The notes under the pieces were generated by a model, which was given only the letters and a program-made list of their open reading frames with translations, was not told where the DNA came from and did not search any database. The position numbers were made by a program, and so were the translations under genes. Source: Bdellovibrionaceae bacterium UBA6776 (GTDB lineage: Bacteria; Bdellovibrionota; Bdellovibrionia; Bdellovibrionales; UBA1609). From it: 13,754 nt of DNA. The stretch covers positions 1 through 13,754 of the forward strand of contig DKGG01000033.1 in NCBI GenBank assembly GCA_002453155.1, written 5' to 3'. Below are positions 1 through 6,390 of this stretch, in pieces (positions within the stretch are counted from its first letter, which is position 1; every line of letters starts with the position of its first letter).

Positions 1-43
1 TTCTTTTTTCCTTCGGGGGAACCCTCCTGACAGAAACTTATTC

Positions 44-60
44 GTCCCTCTGGGACTCTT
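44..60 (+). terminator. Possible weak intrinsic terminator of an upstream gene
   Basis: The arms GTCCC and GGGAC (44-48 and 52-56) pair around a 3-base loop and are followed by TCTTTT. The stem is short and the T tract is interrupted, so this is only a candidate end for a gene lying left of the window. Confidence 0.3.
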
Positions 61-122
61 TTAGAAGGCAAAATCTGAAAATAAAAACCCATGGTAATGT
101 TCTTTCAAAGAAAAGAGGACTT

Positions 123-923
123 ATGAAAATTCACAATGAGTTGCTTGAACTTCGCCAAAAAGAAAGACGAATCACTTCTGATATCTTAAACAAGTTGCAA
201 CAAATGGAAGATGGTCGCGGCTATTTGGATATGGGTTACAGCTCTCTTTTTGACTACTTGGTCAGGGGCCTCAACTATTCTGAAGCCACCGCTTATCAAC
301 GCCAAGCTTGTGTACGGCTTGCGAAAGAGGTTCCAGAAATCAAACAAAAGATAGATCAAGGAAGTTTGACACTTTCCGCAGTGACCACAGCTTTTAAACA
401 TCTTCGAAAGAGGCCGTTGGCTGAAAAAAGAAAAGTTTTAAAGTCTTTGGAAAACAAATCTTCCAGAGAAGTAAAAGCTATGTTTTTGGAGCCCCATTCG
501 CCAATTAAAATCAAAAAAATAGAATATGTGGATAAAGTGCATTTGAGGTTGGAGTTGACCCACGAACAAAACCAAAAATTAGAAAAGTTGAAGACCTTAA
601 AGTCCCACAAACACAATGCGGAAAGCCTATTGATGGATTTGATTGAGAAAGAACTCAAATCTTATGAAAATACTCAGACGAAATCTTCAAAATCCAATAA
701 GAACACAGAGTTAGGTGCACCAAAGTCAAAAAATCCCCGGCAAATTTCCAAGCGCCTACGAAATGATGTGTTAAATAGTGCAAACTACAAATGCCAATAT
801 CCAGGTTGCGAATCTCGCCAGTTCTTACAAATCGATCACATTCTTCCAGTCCGACTTGGAGGCGACCAACGAAGAAGTAATCTTCAAGTACTGTGTTCCA
901 GCCACAACCGCCACAAAGGCTAA
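123..923 (+). CDS. HNH endonuclease with long helical N-terminal region
   Basis: This 266-residue protein ends in a typical HNH (His-Me finger) nuclease domain at about residues 215-266. The visible elements are a CxxxxC pair (C224, C229), the DH dipeptide at D238-H239, N253, and CxxH (C258, H261) followed by NRHKG. The cysteines and last histidines fit a structural zinc site, and H239 and N253 fit the catalytic core. Residues 1-180 are helical and basic, and residues 180-210 form a Ser/Lys/Asn-rich linker. A ribosome site (AGAGGA) lies 3-4 bases before the ATG. The gene stands alone: no methylase, integrase or toxin partner is adjacent, and 342 bases of inverted-repeat-rich DNA follow. From memory, similar solitary HNH proteins occur in several copies in Bdellovibrio-like genomes, which suggests a selfish or homing role. 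The DNA target cannot be deduced. Confidence 0.85.
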   Translation: MKIHNELLELRQKERRITSDILNKLQQMEDGRGYLDMGYSSLFDYLVRGLNYSEATAYQRQACVRLAKEVPEIKQKIDQGSLTLSAVTTAFKHLRKRPLAEKRKVLKSLENKSSREVKAMFLEPHSPIKIKKIEYVDKVHLRLELTHEQNQKLEKLKTLKSHKHNAESLLMDLIEKELKSYENTQTKSSKSNKNTELGAPKSKNPRQISKRLRNDVLNSANYKCQYPGCESRQFLQIDHILPVRLGGDQRRSNLQVLCSSHNRHKG

Positions 924-949
924 GCTTTTCATGCATGGACTCCTCTTCC

Positions 950-1066
950 CAAATTCTAAGATTCATAGAACCGGACACACTCTTCCATGAGTTCTTCCAG
1001 CATTTGCCCTACGGGCAAAACGCATCCTGCTTGCTGGAGGTCCTTTTCTATGAATCTTAGAATTTG
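950..1066. repeat. 117-bp element with perfect 21-bp terminal inverted repeats and central hairpin
   Basis: Bases 950-970 are the exact reverse complement of 1046-1066. Near the centre, TTTGCCC (1003-1009) and GGGCAAA (1013-1019) form a second hairpin with loop TAC. The element begins 27 bases after the HNH stop codon. It could be a transcript-end structure, a MITE-like mobile element, or a recognition or end sequence associated with the HNH gene. It lacks the attC core sequences (GTTRRRY) of integron cassettes. Confidence 0.75.
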
Positions 1067-1146
1067 AGAATAAGACTCAATACAATGGAACGGACCGCGA
1101 CAAGGGATAGTGATTCCTCGGTTAAGTAATTTTTCAGGTTCAATTA

Positions 1147-1198
1147 TTTACTCGAGTAAACCTCAAGGAAACAGGAAGTGATTTACCCGAAGGGCAAA
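1147..1198. other. Palindrome and hairpin in the gene-free stretch 924-1265
   Basis: Between the HNH gene and the convergent lipoprotein gene I find no credible coding frame. Beyond the 117-bp element the stretch holds a perfect 14-base palindrome, TTTACTCGAGTAAA (1147-1160). It also holds a hairpin with arms TTTACCC and GGGCAAA (1182-1198), which is almost the same as the hairpin at 1003-1019. The DNA from about 1180 to 1250 has several short paired tracts and could be a structured RNA or the transcript end of either flanking gene. No known RNA family matches well enough to name. Confidence 0.4.
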
Positions 1199-1265
1199 GA
1201 CTTGTGGTCCCACGGAGGAGTGCAACCGCCGGATGAGTCCTTTGGGCCTAAAAAGTTGACTCTGT

Positions 1266-2069
1266 CTACTGGTCTACCAAAGGACACTCAGGAAACTTCA
1301 CACCTTCCAATTGCTTCTTTTCCGCAGGAACTGAAACCATGCACGAGCGGGAAAGAATCTTTCGATTGGGAAAGCTCAAAATTTCTCGGCTTTCAATTTT
1401 TGAAGAGTAAACCTCACCCTTCGGCAAAGAGAACAATAAAGTTCCCGAAATGCGGCTCTCCATATCCAAACCCACAACTCTTTCAAAGGCCGGCGAAACC
1501 GATCCTGAAACTTCGATCTCAGCACAAGGAGAATCCTCGCCACAATTTTGATAGCCTTTATGAATTCCTATGATTTCCAGCTGAAGTTCGATTCCTGAGT
1601 TCGAAGTCCATGTGTGTTCCAAACTCCAAGTGTCTCCCTTTTCCACAGGGTGATCTGGCAATGGAAGGGGCGGCACAAAAAACAAACTTTGTTTCCGAAA
1701 GGATCCCGCCTTCAACACCTCTCCATTTCCCGTGTAATGAAACTCAATGGTCTCTCCATTTTCAGGAAAGCCGTAGTCATGAAGATCCATGGTCCCGGCC
1801 TTAGTCACCGTCGTCACCAAAACCTCTACAGGGTGTTCTCCTTTTTTCTCCACTGGCTTGGACTCTACGATAAAATCAACACTCTCTTCCTTTTCGCGAG
1901 TCAGTTGCTCGCCCTCATACTCCTTCGAAATCGAAGTGGAGCGATAGGCACTCAAAGACTCTCCTTGTGGAGATTTCAACTCAAGCACCTGCGGACCTTT
2001 TGGTGCACTGACACAGCCCACGAAGCCCATTGCAAAAACTGGAATTAATATTTTCATAGAAATTTTCAT
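1266..2069 (-). CDS. Putative outer-membrane or periplasmic lipoprotein, beta-rich
   Basis: This 267-residue protein begins with a short basic end and a hydrophobic stretch leading to a lipobox (FVGC, C19), so it should be processed by signal peptidase II and lipidated. The mature part alternates polar and hydrophobic residues like a beta-sheet protein. It contains a KGDTWSLEHTW segment and a later GTLLFS-PKGEVYSSK segment, reminiscent of DUF6263-like lipoproteins, but that is a weak resemblance. Two cysteines close together (CGEDSPC) and two near the C-terminus could form disulfides. The ATG shares one base with the TGA of the upstream gene (TGATG), so translation is probably coupled and the two genes form an operon. 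A second ATG four codons later would give a shorter signal peptide. Function is unknown. Confidence 0.7.
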   Translation of the reverse strand: MKISMKILIPVFAMGFVGCVSAPKGPQVLELKSPQGESLSAYRSTSISKEYEGEQLTREKEESVDFIVESKPVEKKGEHPVEVLVTTVTKAGTMDLHDYGFPENGETIEFHYTGNGEVLKAGSFRKQSLFFVPPLPLPDHPVEKGDTWSLEHTWTSNSGIELQLEIIGIHKGYQNCGEDSPCAEIEVSGSVSPAFERVVGLDMESRISGTLLFSLPKGEVYSSKIESREILSFPNRKILSRSCMVSVPAEKKQLEGVKFPECPLVDQ

Positions 2070-2860
2070 CAGTGACTCGATTCCTGCACGACTTCGTCGG
2101 CTTGTAGGTTTTCTCCGTGACGGTAGCGCTCAAGAAGTTGAGCATCATTGGTTGGAAACGAAAACAGCAAGGAGTGACTTCCCGAAGGCTCATCTTCCAC
2201 GGTCACCACCACATAGTTCGGCTCCCCTTCATCTTCGGCCTCGCGAATAAAGGTCACCAAAACATTGCCCAAAGAATCTGCCGACCTCCAAATTTCATCG
2301 GCTCCTTCCACGCAAAGCTCTCTCATGTCGGCATAGTCTTGAAACTCATCTTCAGGGATGTCCTTTTCCGAACGCAAAAGCATCATGGCATCGTAAAGTC
2401 CCTTTGCCAAAATATCGCCCTCAAACAAAGAGTCTCCTTCAATCGCCCCCGTGGGAACAGACTGATCTCGAACGGGAATTTCTTCGCCCTTTCGAATTTC
2501 CTTCAAGACTTTCTCATCCTTGGTTGCAAAGTGCGAAAACACAAAGCTCGGAACTCCCGCCGCCAAATAGGTCAATGCCACGTAATGTCCCTTGTCTTCA
2601 ATCTCTCGAACAAAAGCATGCACATCCAAAGACAAACCTTCCAAATCCAAAAGCCACACTTCATCAGGGGCATCCAAAGTGGCTTCCAAGTGGTGTTCCA
2701 ATTTCTTCAGCTCCTCTTCCGAGTAATCGTCTTTGGAGCGTTTTAAAAAGTAAGTTTTTTCAAGGAGGTTAATGTCCGGTTGAAAATGGGCATACAGCTC
2801 ATCTTCACTATCAAAAACGAGGCCATTTTCTTCATCAATTTCAATTTTGTTGTCTGCCAT
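2069..2860 (-). CDS. Acidic cytoplasmic protein with two tandem copies of a PBECR-like domain
   Basis: This 263-residue protein has no signal peptide or membrane segment. Residues 38-127 and 161-251 are clearly related to each other. Both have an acidic helical lead-in, a DE(V/I)W motif (D66-W69 and D188-W191), an F(V/I)RE-ED-G strand pair, an FSxFxT or FSFPT motif, and a terminal R-x-GE (R123-E126 and R247-E250). The pattern resembles the PBECR (phage barnase-EndoU-colicin E5/D-RelE-like) fold, but I cannot confirm that and see no obvious catalytic histidine pair. The ATG at 2860 is preferred over an in-frame TTG eight codons upstream because GGAG lies 11 bases before it and the leader then begins with a normal ATG. 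It is the first gene of a two-gene operon with the lipoprotein downstream. The biological role is unknown. Confidence 0.7.
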   Translation of the reverse strand: MADNKIEIDEENGLVFDSEDELYAHFQPDINLLEKTYFLKRSKDDYSEEELKKLEHHLEATLDAPDEVWLLDLEGLSLDVHAFVREIEDKGHYVALTYLAAGVPSFVFSHFATKDEKVLKEIRKGEEIPVRDQSVPTGAIEGDSLFEGDILAKGLYDAMMLLRSEKDIPEDEFQDYADMRELCVEGADEIWRSADSLGNVLVTFIREAEDEGEPNYVVVTVEDEPSGSHSLLFSFPTNDAQLLERYRHGENLQADEVVQESSH

Positions 2861-2918
2861 TTTTTTGGCCACTCCACTTCCCAAATTTCAGGACCATTGT
2901 CGTGAGACTTCTTTAAAA

Positions 2919-2948
2919 ATAATAGGTTCCTGAATCACTTATTGTCAA
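2919..2948 (-). promoter_or_regulatory. Sigma-70-type promoter for the minus-strand operon
   Basis: On the minus strand a perfect TTGACA (2948 down to 2943) is followed 18 bases later by TATTAT (2924 to 2919), one mismatch from TATAAT. Transcription would begin near 2912, about 50 bases before the ATG at 2860. The divergent gene at 2979 must share this 118-bp region. Confidence 0.6.
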
Positions 2949-2978
2949 ATTGGTCTCTGGGGTCGCAGACTGAAGAGG

Positions 2979-3293
2979 ATGAACTTTTCTGAGCAACAGT
3001 TGGACCAGATCGAACACCTTCTCCAACAGTCAATGAATGGCCTTCACATCCTCTTTGACCATAAGAAAATCGCCGAAGTTCTTAAAATGCCCACCGAGAA
3101 TTTGAACCTTTTTGAAAAAGACAACCTCAAGAAAATTGATGAACTTTTCCAAGGCTTGGTTCAAAAAGAAAACCTCAGCCTCAAACAGCTTTACATTGAA
3201 AGCTTGGACCCTGAGTCCTTCGAAATGTTGCTCCGAGCCTACTTTCACATTGTGGACAACAGTTTGCGAACCACCCACGAATGGAAGCACTGA
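2979..3293 (+). CDS. Small helical protein of unknown function
   Basis: This 104-residue protein is soluble, without signal peptide or cysteine. It looks almost wholly alpha-helical with heptad-like leucines (for example EQQLDQIEHLLQQS and a later LFEKDNLKKIDELFQGL). It resembles no family I can name. The purine-rich AAGAGG abuts the ATG with no spacer, which is unusually close and makes the exact start or the initiation strength uncertain. Its last 13 bases overlap the start of the next gene, indicating coupled translation and a shared operon with the exported protein and the coiled-coil/Hsp20-like protein downstream. Confidence 0.6.
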   Translation: MNFSEQQLDQIEHLLQQSMNGLHILFDHKKIAEVLKMPTENLNLFEKDNLKKIDELFQGLVQKENLSLKQLYIESLDPESFEMLLRAYFHIVDNSLRTTHEWKH

Positions 3294-3574
3294 TCCTCAC
3301 CTTCGCACTCCTTGCCTCTCCCTTTGCTCGAGGAGAGTACCGTGCCTATCAACTGACCATCACCAATGAATCCACTGGCGCCCAACGAACGGTCCTTTCA
3401 AACTTTGATGCCATACAGTACCGCGACCTCTATCCAGTCCTCAAAGAGGAAACCATTCAGATGGAAGACACCTGGATGTGCTATGGCGACACCTCGAAAA
3501 AGCCCATTTGCCCCAATCCGAAGGGACCTGCTTCAAACCTGTTAGAATCTCTTCCTAAGTCCGATCTCAATTGA
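3281..3574 (+). CDS. Small exported protein of unknown function
   Basis: This 97-residue protein starts with a short hydrophobic segment (MEALILTFALLASPFARG) that looks like a Sec signal peptide, although the N-terminus lacks the usual lysine or arginine. The mature part of about 79 residues has YQLTITNES and a two-cysteine segment (C67 and C76) that could form a disulfide after export. No ribosome site precedes the ATG. The start lies inside the preceding frame (13-base overlap), so it probably relies on translational coupling. It is followed after 25 bases by the coiled-coil gene. Function is not recognisable. Confidence 0.6.
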   Translation: MEALILTFALLASPFARGEYRAYQLTITNESTGAQRTVLSNFDAIQYRDLYPVLKEETIQMEDTWMCYGDTSKKPICPNPKGPASNLLESLPKSDLN

Positions 3575-3599
3575 GGCAATTGGTGTTATTCTTGTAGGC

Positions 3600-4907
3600 A
3601 TGAGCAATGAAATGCAGGCCACGAAGGCCCGACAAAACGAAGAGCTGCAACAGCTTTACGATCAATACCGAAAAAAGAAGTCTAAAATTCAAGAGCAAAA
3701 CCAAGAGGAAATTTCAAAGCTCCAAGAAAAGGGCAAAGCCGAAGTTCAAAGACAACAAGAGTACAATCGCGCAAGTGTAAATCATATTCGCACCCAAACC
3801 AGCAAAAACCTCGAAGAGATTCGCAACCAATCCGATCAAAAGCTCACCTACGAAAAGGCCAAATACAAAAAAGCCCTGACCCTTCAAAAAGAGGCTTACG
3901 AAGCCAAATTGAAAGCCCGCGAAGATCAATCTCAAAAGCTCAGCGAATCTCTAAAAGAAGATCTTAACTCTCACTCCAAGAAAAAAGATCATTTAAGAAC
4001 GGCTCAACGAAAAGAACTTTTGGACATTCAAAAGGAATACGGCGGACGCATCGAAGAAGAGCGCAAAGAAAAGCAAAACGCCTACAATCAGCTTCGAAAC
4101 CGAGGCGTGCAAAATTATCAGGTGGAGAAAGAGCGTCAAGAAAAGCAAATCTTGGAATTGAAAAAAAGCGGGACCGATCAAGTGATGACCGAGCACCAAC
4201 AGCATTTGGCGGAAATGGATCAACTGAAAAAAGTCCACCAAACTCAGGTTCAAGACATCCATAAAAAAACCGACAAAGCTTTGGCGGAACAAAACCTCAG
4301 AATGACTTCCAGCTTGCAAGCCCAAGAACAGGAGCTTGAAGCTCAGCAAAAAGAACTCAAAACAGAGTACGAAAAGACCATCAAGCGGGATCGTGAAATT
4401 TTCGAAAAGGAAAAAATGCGTAACGATGCCATTTACAAAAAAGAACTTCACCAGCAGCGTGAAGAATTTCAAGACGCCTTTCAAAAAAACCAACGGCATC
4501 ACGAAGAATCTTTCCGTCGAGCCCAAGACCAGTTGGCCTCTGCCATTTACAATCACAAGTTGAGATCCCTTCGCCAAAATGGCGAGAACCTGGAAACCGA
4601 AGACCCATTTTATAAAATGCGCAAACTGGATGGGAAACTTTCCGAAACCGAAAGCCATTACATCTTAGATGCCCCCGTTCCTGAAAACGAAAAGGACCAC
4701 ATCAAAGTTACCGTGAACGATGGCAAATTGGTGGTTCAGGGCAAACGCAGCTTCAAAGATGACATTCGATCTGAGGGCCACCGCGTGGCAACCAGCTCTT
4801 ACCAAAGTTTTCGTGAAGAGCTTCCCCTTGGACGCCCTGTGGTCGAAAACTTTGTGGAATCCAAGTGGGAGAATGGCCACCTCAGAGTGAAAATTCCCAA
4901 GGCCTAA
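3600..4907 (+). CDS. Long coiled-coil protein with C-terminal Hsp20/alpha-crystallin-like domain
   Basis: This 435-residue cytoplasmic protein has two parts. Residues 1-330 are extremely rich in Gln, Glu and Lys with a heptad pattern and almost no proline or glycine, as expected for a long continuous coiled coil. Residues 350-435 match the alpha-crystallin domain of small heat shock proteins. They contain a DHIKVTVNDGKLVVQGKR segment (366-383), a strand with SFREELPLGRPV (403-414), and a final ENGHLRVKIPK (424-434) corresponding to the conserved G-x-L-x-(V/I)-x-(I/V)-P-K end. Small heat shock proteins normally have only a short N-terminal arm, so the fusion is unusual. The start has a weak GTAGG one base before ATG; Met5 is an alternative. 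It is probably cotranscribed with the two small genes upstream. It could be a scaffold or filament-forming protein whose Hsp20-like tip binds clients or self-associates; this is inference. Confidence 0.8.
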   Translation: MSNEMQATKARQNEELQQLYDQYRKKKSKIQEQNQEEISKLQEKGKAEVQRQQEYNRASVNHIRTQTSKNLEEIRNQSDQKLTYEKAKYKKALTLQKEAYEAKLKAREDQSQKLSESLKEDLNSHSKKKDHLRTAQRKELLDIQKEYGGRIEEERKEKQNAYNQLRNRGVQNYQVEKERQEKQILELKKSGTDQVMTEHQQHLAEMDQLKKVHQTQVQDIHKKTDKALAEQNLRMTSSLQAQEQELEAQQKELKTEYEKTIKRDREIFEKEKMRNDAIYKKELHQQREEFQDAFQKNQRHHEESFRRAQDQLASAIYNHKLRSLRQNGENLETEDPFYKMRKLDGKLSETESHYILDAPVPENEKDHIKVTVNDGKLVVQGKRSFKDDIRSEGHRVATSSYQSFREELPLGRPVVENFVESKWENGHLRVKIPKA

Positions 4908-4948
4908 TTGGTCAGCGCCCCTGAATAACATTTAGACACTAAAAAGCT

Positions 4949-4982
4949 TGAGTCATTTCAGAGGTTTAACTCTAGTGACTCA
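4949..4982. repeat. Nested inverted repeat after the coiled-coil gene
   Basis: TGAGTCA (4949-4955) and TGACTCA (4976-4982) are exact reverse complements, and AGAG with CTCT pair inside them. No T tract follows, so it is not a standard intrinsic terminator. It may be a transcript-end hairpin or an operator about 110 bases upstream of the sigma-54-like promoter of the metzincin gene, a distance that also fits an enhancer site. Confidence 0.4.
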
Positions 4983-5091
4983 GGTTGAGACACAAAGAGT
5001 GTTCAACCCAACCCGAATTCCCGCTCCCCCAGCAATTCCAAAGATCTCGATTTTTCTTCGTAATAACAAGGATTTACGGCTTATCAGATTC

Positions 5092-5107
5092 TGGACCCAT
5101 TCTTGCC
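5092..5107 (+). promoter_or_regulatory. Sigma-54-type promoter candidate for the metzincin lipoprotein gene
   Basis: TGG (5092-5094) and TTGC (5103-5106) have the exact GG-N10-GC spacing of -24/-12 promoters. Transcription would start near 5117, leaving a leader of about 20 bases that still includes the AGAGGAG ribosome site. It shares the 11 bases CATTCTTGCCT with the candidate at 6302-6317. Confidence 0.5.
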
Positions 5108-5137
5108 TCTATGTACCTCATAAGAGGAGAAATTGCT

Positions 5138-5812
5138 GTGAACCTGTTCTTTCTGAATCTGACGTGGTCCGCGCGTTGGTCCCTGGGTGGATTGATTTTG
5201 CTGTCATCGTTGTTTGCGATGGGCTGTCAACGCCCCTTGGCTCCTGAGAAAAGCTGTCAGTTCTATCAAAACCCTGACGGACAAAGAGTTTCTTGGAAGA
5301 AAAATCTTCCTGTAAAGCTGTATGTTCATTCCTCTGTTCCCACAGAAGCCTATCAGCCCTTGAGAGAAGCCATTGACCAATACAAAGAGTTAGAAAAAGA
5401 ACTTGGAAAACCTGTATTTCAGATCGTTGGATATGGAGTCGATGCGCCTCCCACCCCTTCCCGTGACGGAAATTCTATGATCTACTGGCTCAGTGATTGG
5501 GAAGCGGATCGCCCCAGCGAGCAAGGGCGGACCACCGTGTATTGGAGTGGCAACTCCATTTACGAAGCCGACATGAGAATCAACGCTTCCCCCATGAGTG
5601 CCTTTGAATTCAATTTCGCCAGTGATCACAACTCTCCAAATGGCACAGATTTACGAAGTTTGTTTGTCCATGAATTGGGACATGTCTTGGGGCTTGAGCA
5701 TACGGATGCTCCGGGCAGTGTCATGAACACCCATCTGCAAGAAGGAACGATTCGAGCGACGTTGAGCGCAGAGGATTTGAACGACTTGCGGTGCGAATAC
5801 ACCCCGGGCTGA
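5138..5812 (+). CDS. Lipoprotein matrixin-type zinc metalloprotease (metzincin)
   Basis: This is a predicted peptidase of 224 residues. The zinc site HELGHVLGLEH is at 178-188 (H178, E179, H182, H188), and a Met-turn (SVMNT, M196) follows after eight residues, together the signature of metzincins of the M10/matrixin kind. The EADMRIN segment (143-149) is the usual strand before the active site in this family. I chose the GTG at 5138 because AGAGGAG sits about 8 bases upstream and because it gives a hydrophobic segment ending in a lipobox (AMGC, C30). Upstream in-frame ATG and TTG codons lack a ribosome site. The protein should be exported and lipid-anchored, and there is little room for a propeptide. 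Substrates are unknown: cell-surface proteolysis, or prey attack if the host is a predator, is inference. Confidence 0.85.
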   Translation: MNLFFLNLTWSARWSLGGLILLSSLFAMGCQRPLAPEKSCQFYQNPDGQRVSWKKNLPVKLYVHSSVPTEAYQPLREAIDQYKELEKELGKPVFQIVGYGVDAPPTPSRDGNSMIYWLSDWEADRPSEQGRTTVYWSGNSIYEADMRINASPMSAFEFNFASDHNSPNGTDLRSLFVHELGHVLGLEHTDAPGSVMNTHLQEGTIRATLSAEDLNDLRCEYTPG

Positions 5813-5944
5813 GGACCAGGAAGGCTTTCCAAGGTTGGACTTTGGTTCCATCTTGAAACCAGGGCCTCAACTATTTTGAGATGTAAGGAATTTTAAGTTT
5901 TTAAATCGGGCCCTGGCCCTTAGCATAGTTGCAGGAGATACATT

Positions 5945-6181
5945 TTGAACACGAAAACCACTGATAAAATTCAAAGTCTTGCGACTCCCTTGATGGAGAG
6001 CGAATCCCTGTCTGTAAAGAAAGAGGGCGAATCGCTTTCTTATTCTGAAATCCCAGGGCTTACAGATCCTTCTTTGGATGTGATCAATCAGTTGAGTGCA
6101 AACATGAAGGTTTTGAATGATCTTCACCTTCGTCTTCAGTTTACTTTCAAAGAGATCAAGTCCGTTCTTCATTTGAAGTGA
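5945..6181 (+). CDS. Small soluble protein of unknown function (TTG start)
   Basis: This 78-residue protein begins with TTG, supported by AGGAG seven bases upstream; no closer ATG or GTG lies in frame. It is polar and Ser/Lys/Glu-rich for the first 45 residues. The C-terminus is a likely amphipathic helix (INQLSANMKVLNDLHLRLQF and beyond). There is no signal peptide or cysteine. The helix rich in leucine and basic residues would suit a protein-binding segment, but I do not recognise a family. It stands alone between the metzincin and the next lipoprotein, and its stop codon lies in a hairpin. Confidence 0.55.
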   Translation: MNTKTTDKIQSLATPLMESESLSVKKEGESLSYSEIPGLTDPSLDVINQLSANMKVLNDLHLRLQFTFKEIKSVLHLK

Positions 6182-6200
6182 TGGACCTTCGGTTCATCAC
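6178..6200 (+). terminator. Hairpin over the stop codon of the small TTG-start gene
   Basis: GTGATGGACC (6178-6187) pairs with GGTTCATCAC (6191-6200) over ten positions with one G-T wobble and loop TTC, and it includes the TGA stop. No T tract follows, so it may protect the 3' end or act with Rho rather than terminate on its own. Confidence 0.4.
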
Positions 6201-6217
6201 CAAATCTCCCCGCAGCA

Positions 6218-6255
6218 CTTACAAAACCGCACACCGTCTAGACGGTCCCTGTAAG
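6218..6255. promoter_or_regulatory. Nested palindrome, possible operator or enhancer site
   Basis: A perfect 14-base palindrome, ACCGTCTAGACGGT (6233-6246), lies between the exact inverted pair CTTACA (6218-6223) and TGTAAG (6250-6255). It is centred about 70 bases upstream of the sigma-54-like promoter at 6302-6317, a plausible place for an activator to bind. The activator is unknown. Confidence 0.45.
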
Positions 6256-6301
6256 GAATTCCCGCTTTCAGCTTTCAAAACAAAGACAGCGCCGTTTCCT
6301 T

Positions 6302-6317
6302 TGGCCTCATTCTTGCC
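6302..6317 (+). promoter_or_regulatory. Sigma-54-type promoter candidate for the His/Gly-rich lipoprotein gene
   Basis: TGGC (6302-6305) and TTGC (6313-6316) have GG-N10-GC spacing and match the most conserved bases of the -24/-12 consensus. Transcription would start near 6328, about 63 bases before the ATG at 6391. Confidence 0.55.
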
Positions 6318-6390
6318 TTAATAGGTTCACAAACAAAGAAGATATTTTTTGTCCGCAAAAACATGGAAGAACTTTATTCAAGGAGGAACA

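Noticed and set aside
950..1066. Integron attC site
   Set aside because: The size and inverted symmetry fit, but the conserved GTTRRRY and RYYYAAC core sequences are absent and no integrase is present.
1180..1250. c-di-GMP-I (GEMM) or SAH riboswitch
   Set aside because: Some short words match, but the conserved core blocks are missing or out of order and no gene lies downstream on that strand.
3993..4658. Long minus-strand frame opposite the coiled-coil gene
   Set aside because: It is the Phe/Leu-rich antisense shadow of a Lys/Glu/Gln-rich sequence and has no plausible start signal or motif.
4985..5137. Longer N-terminus for the metzincin
   Set aside because: The upstream TTG and ATG lack ribosome sites, and the extension would bury the signal peptide; the candidate promoter also lies inside it.
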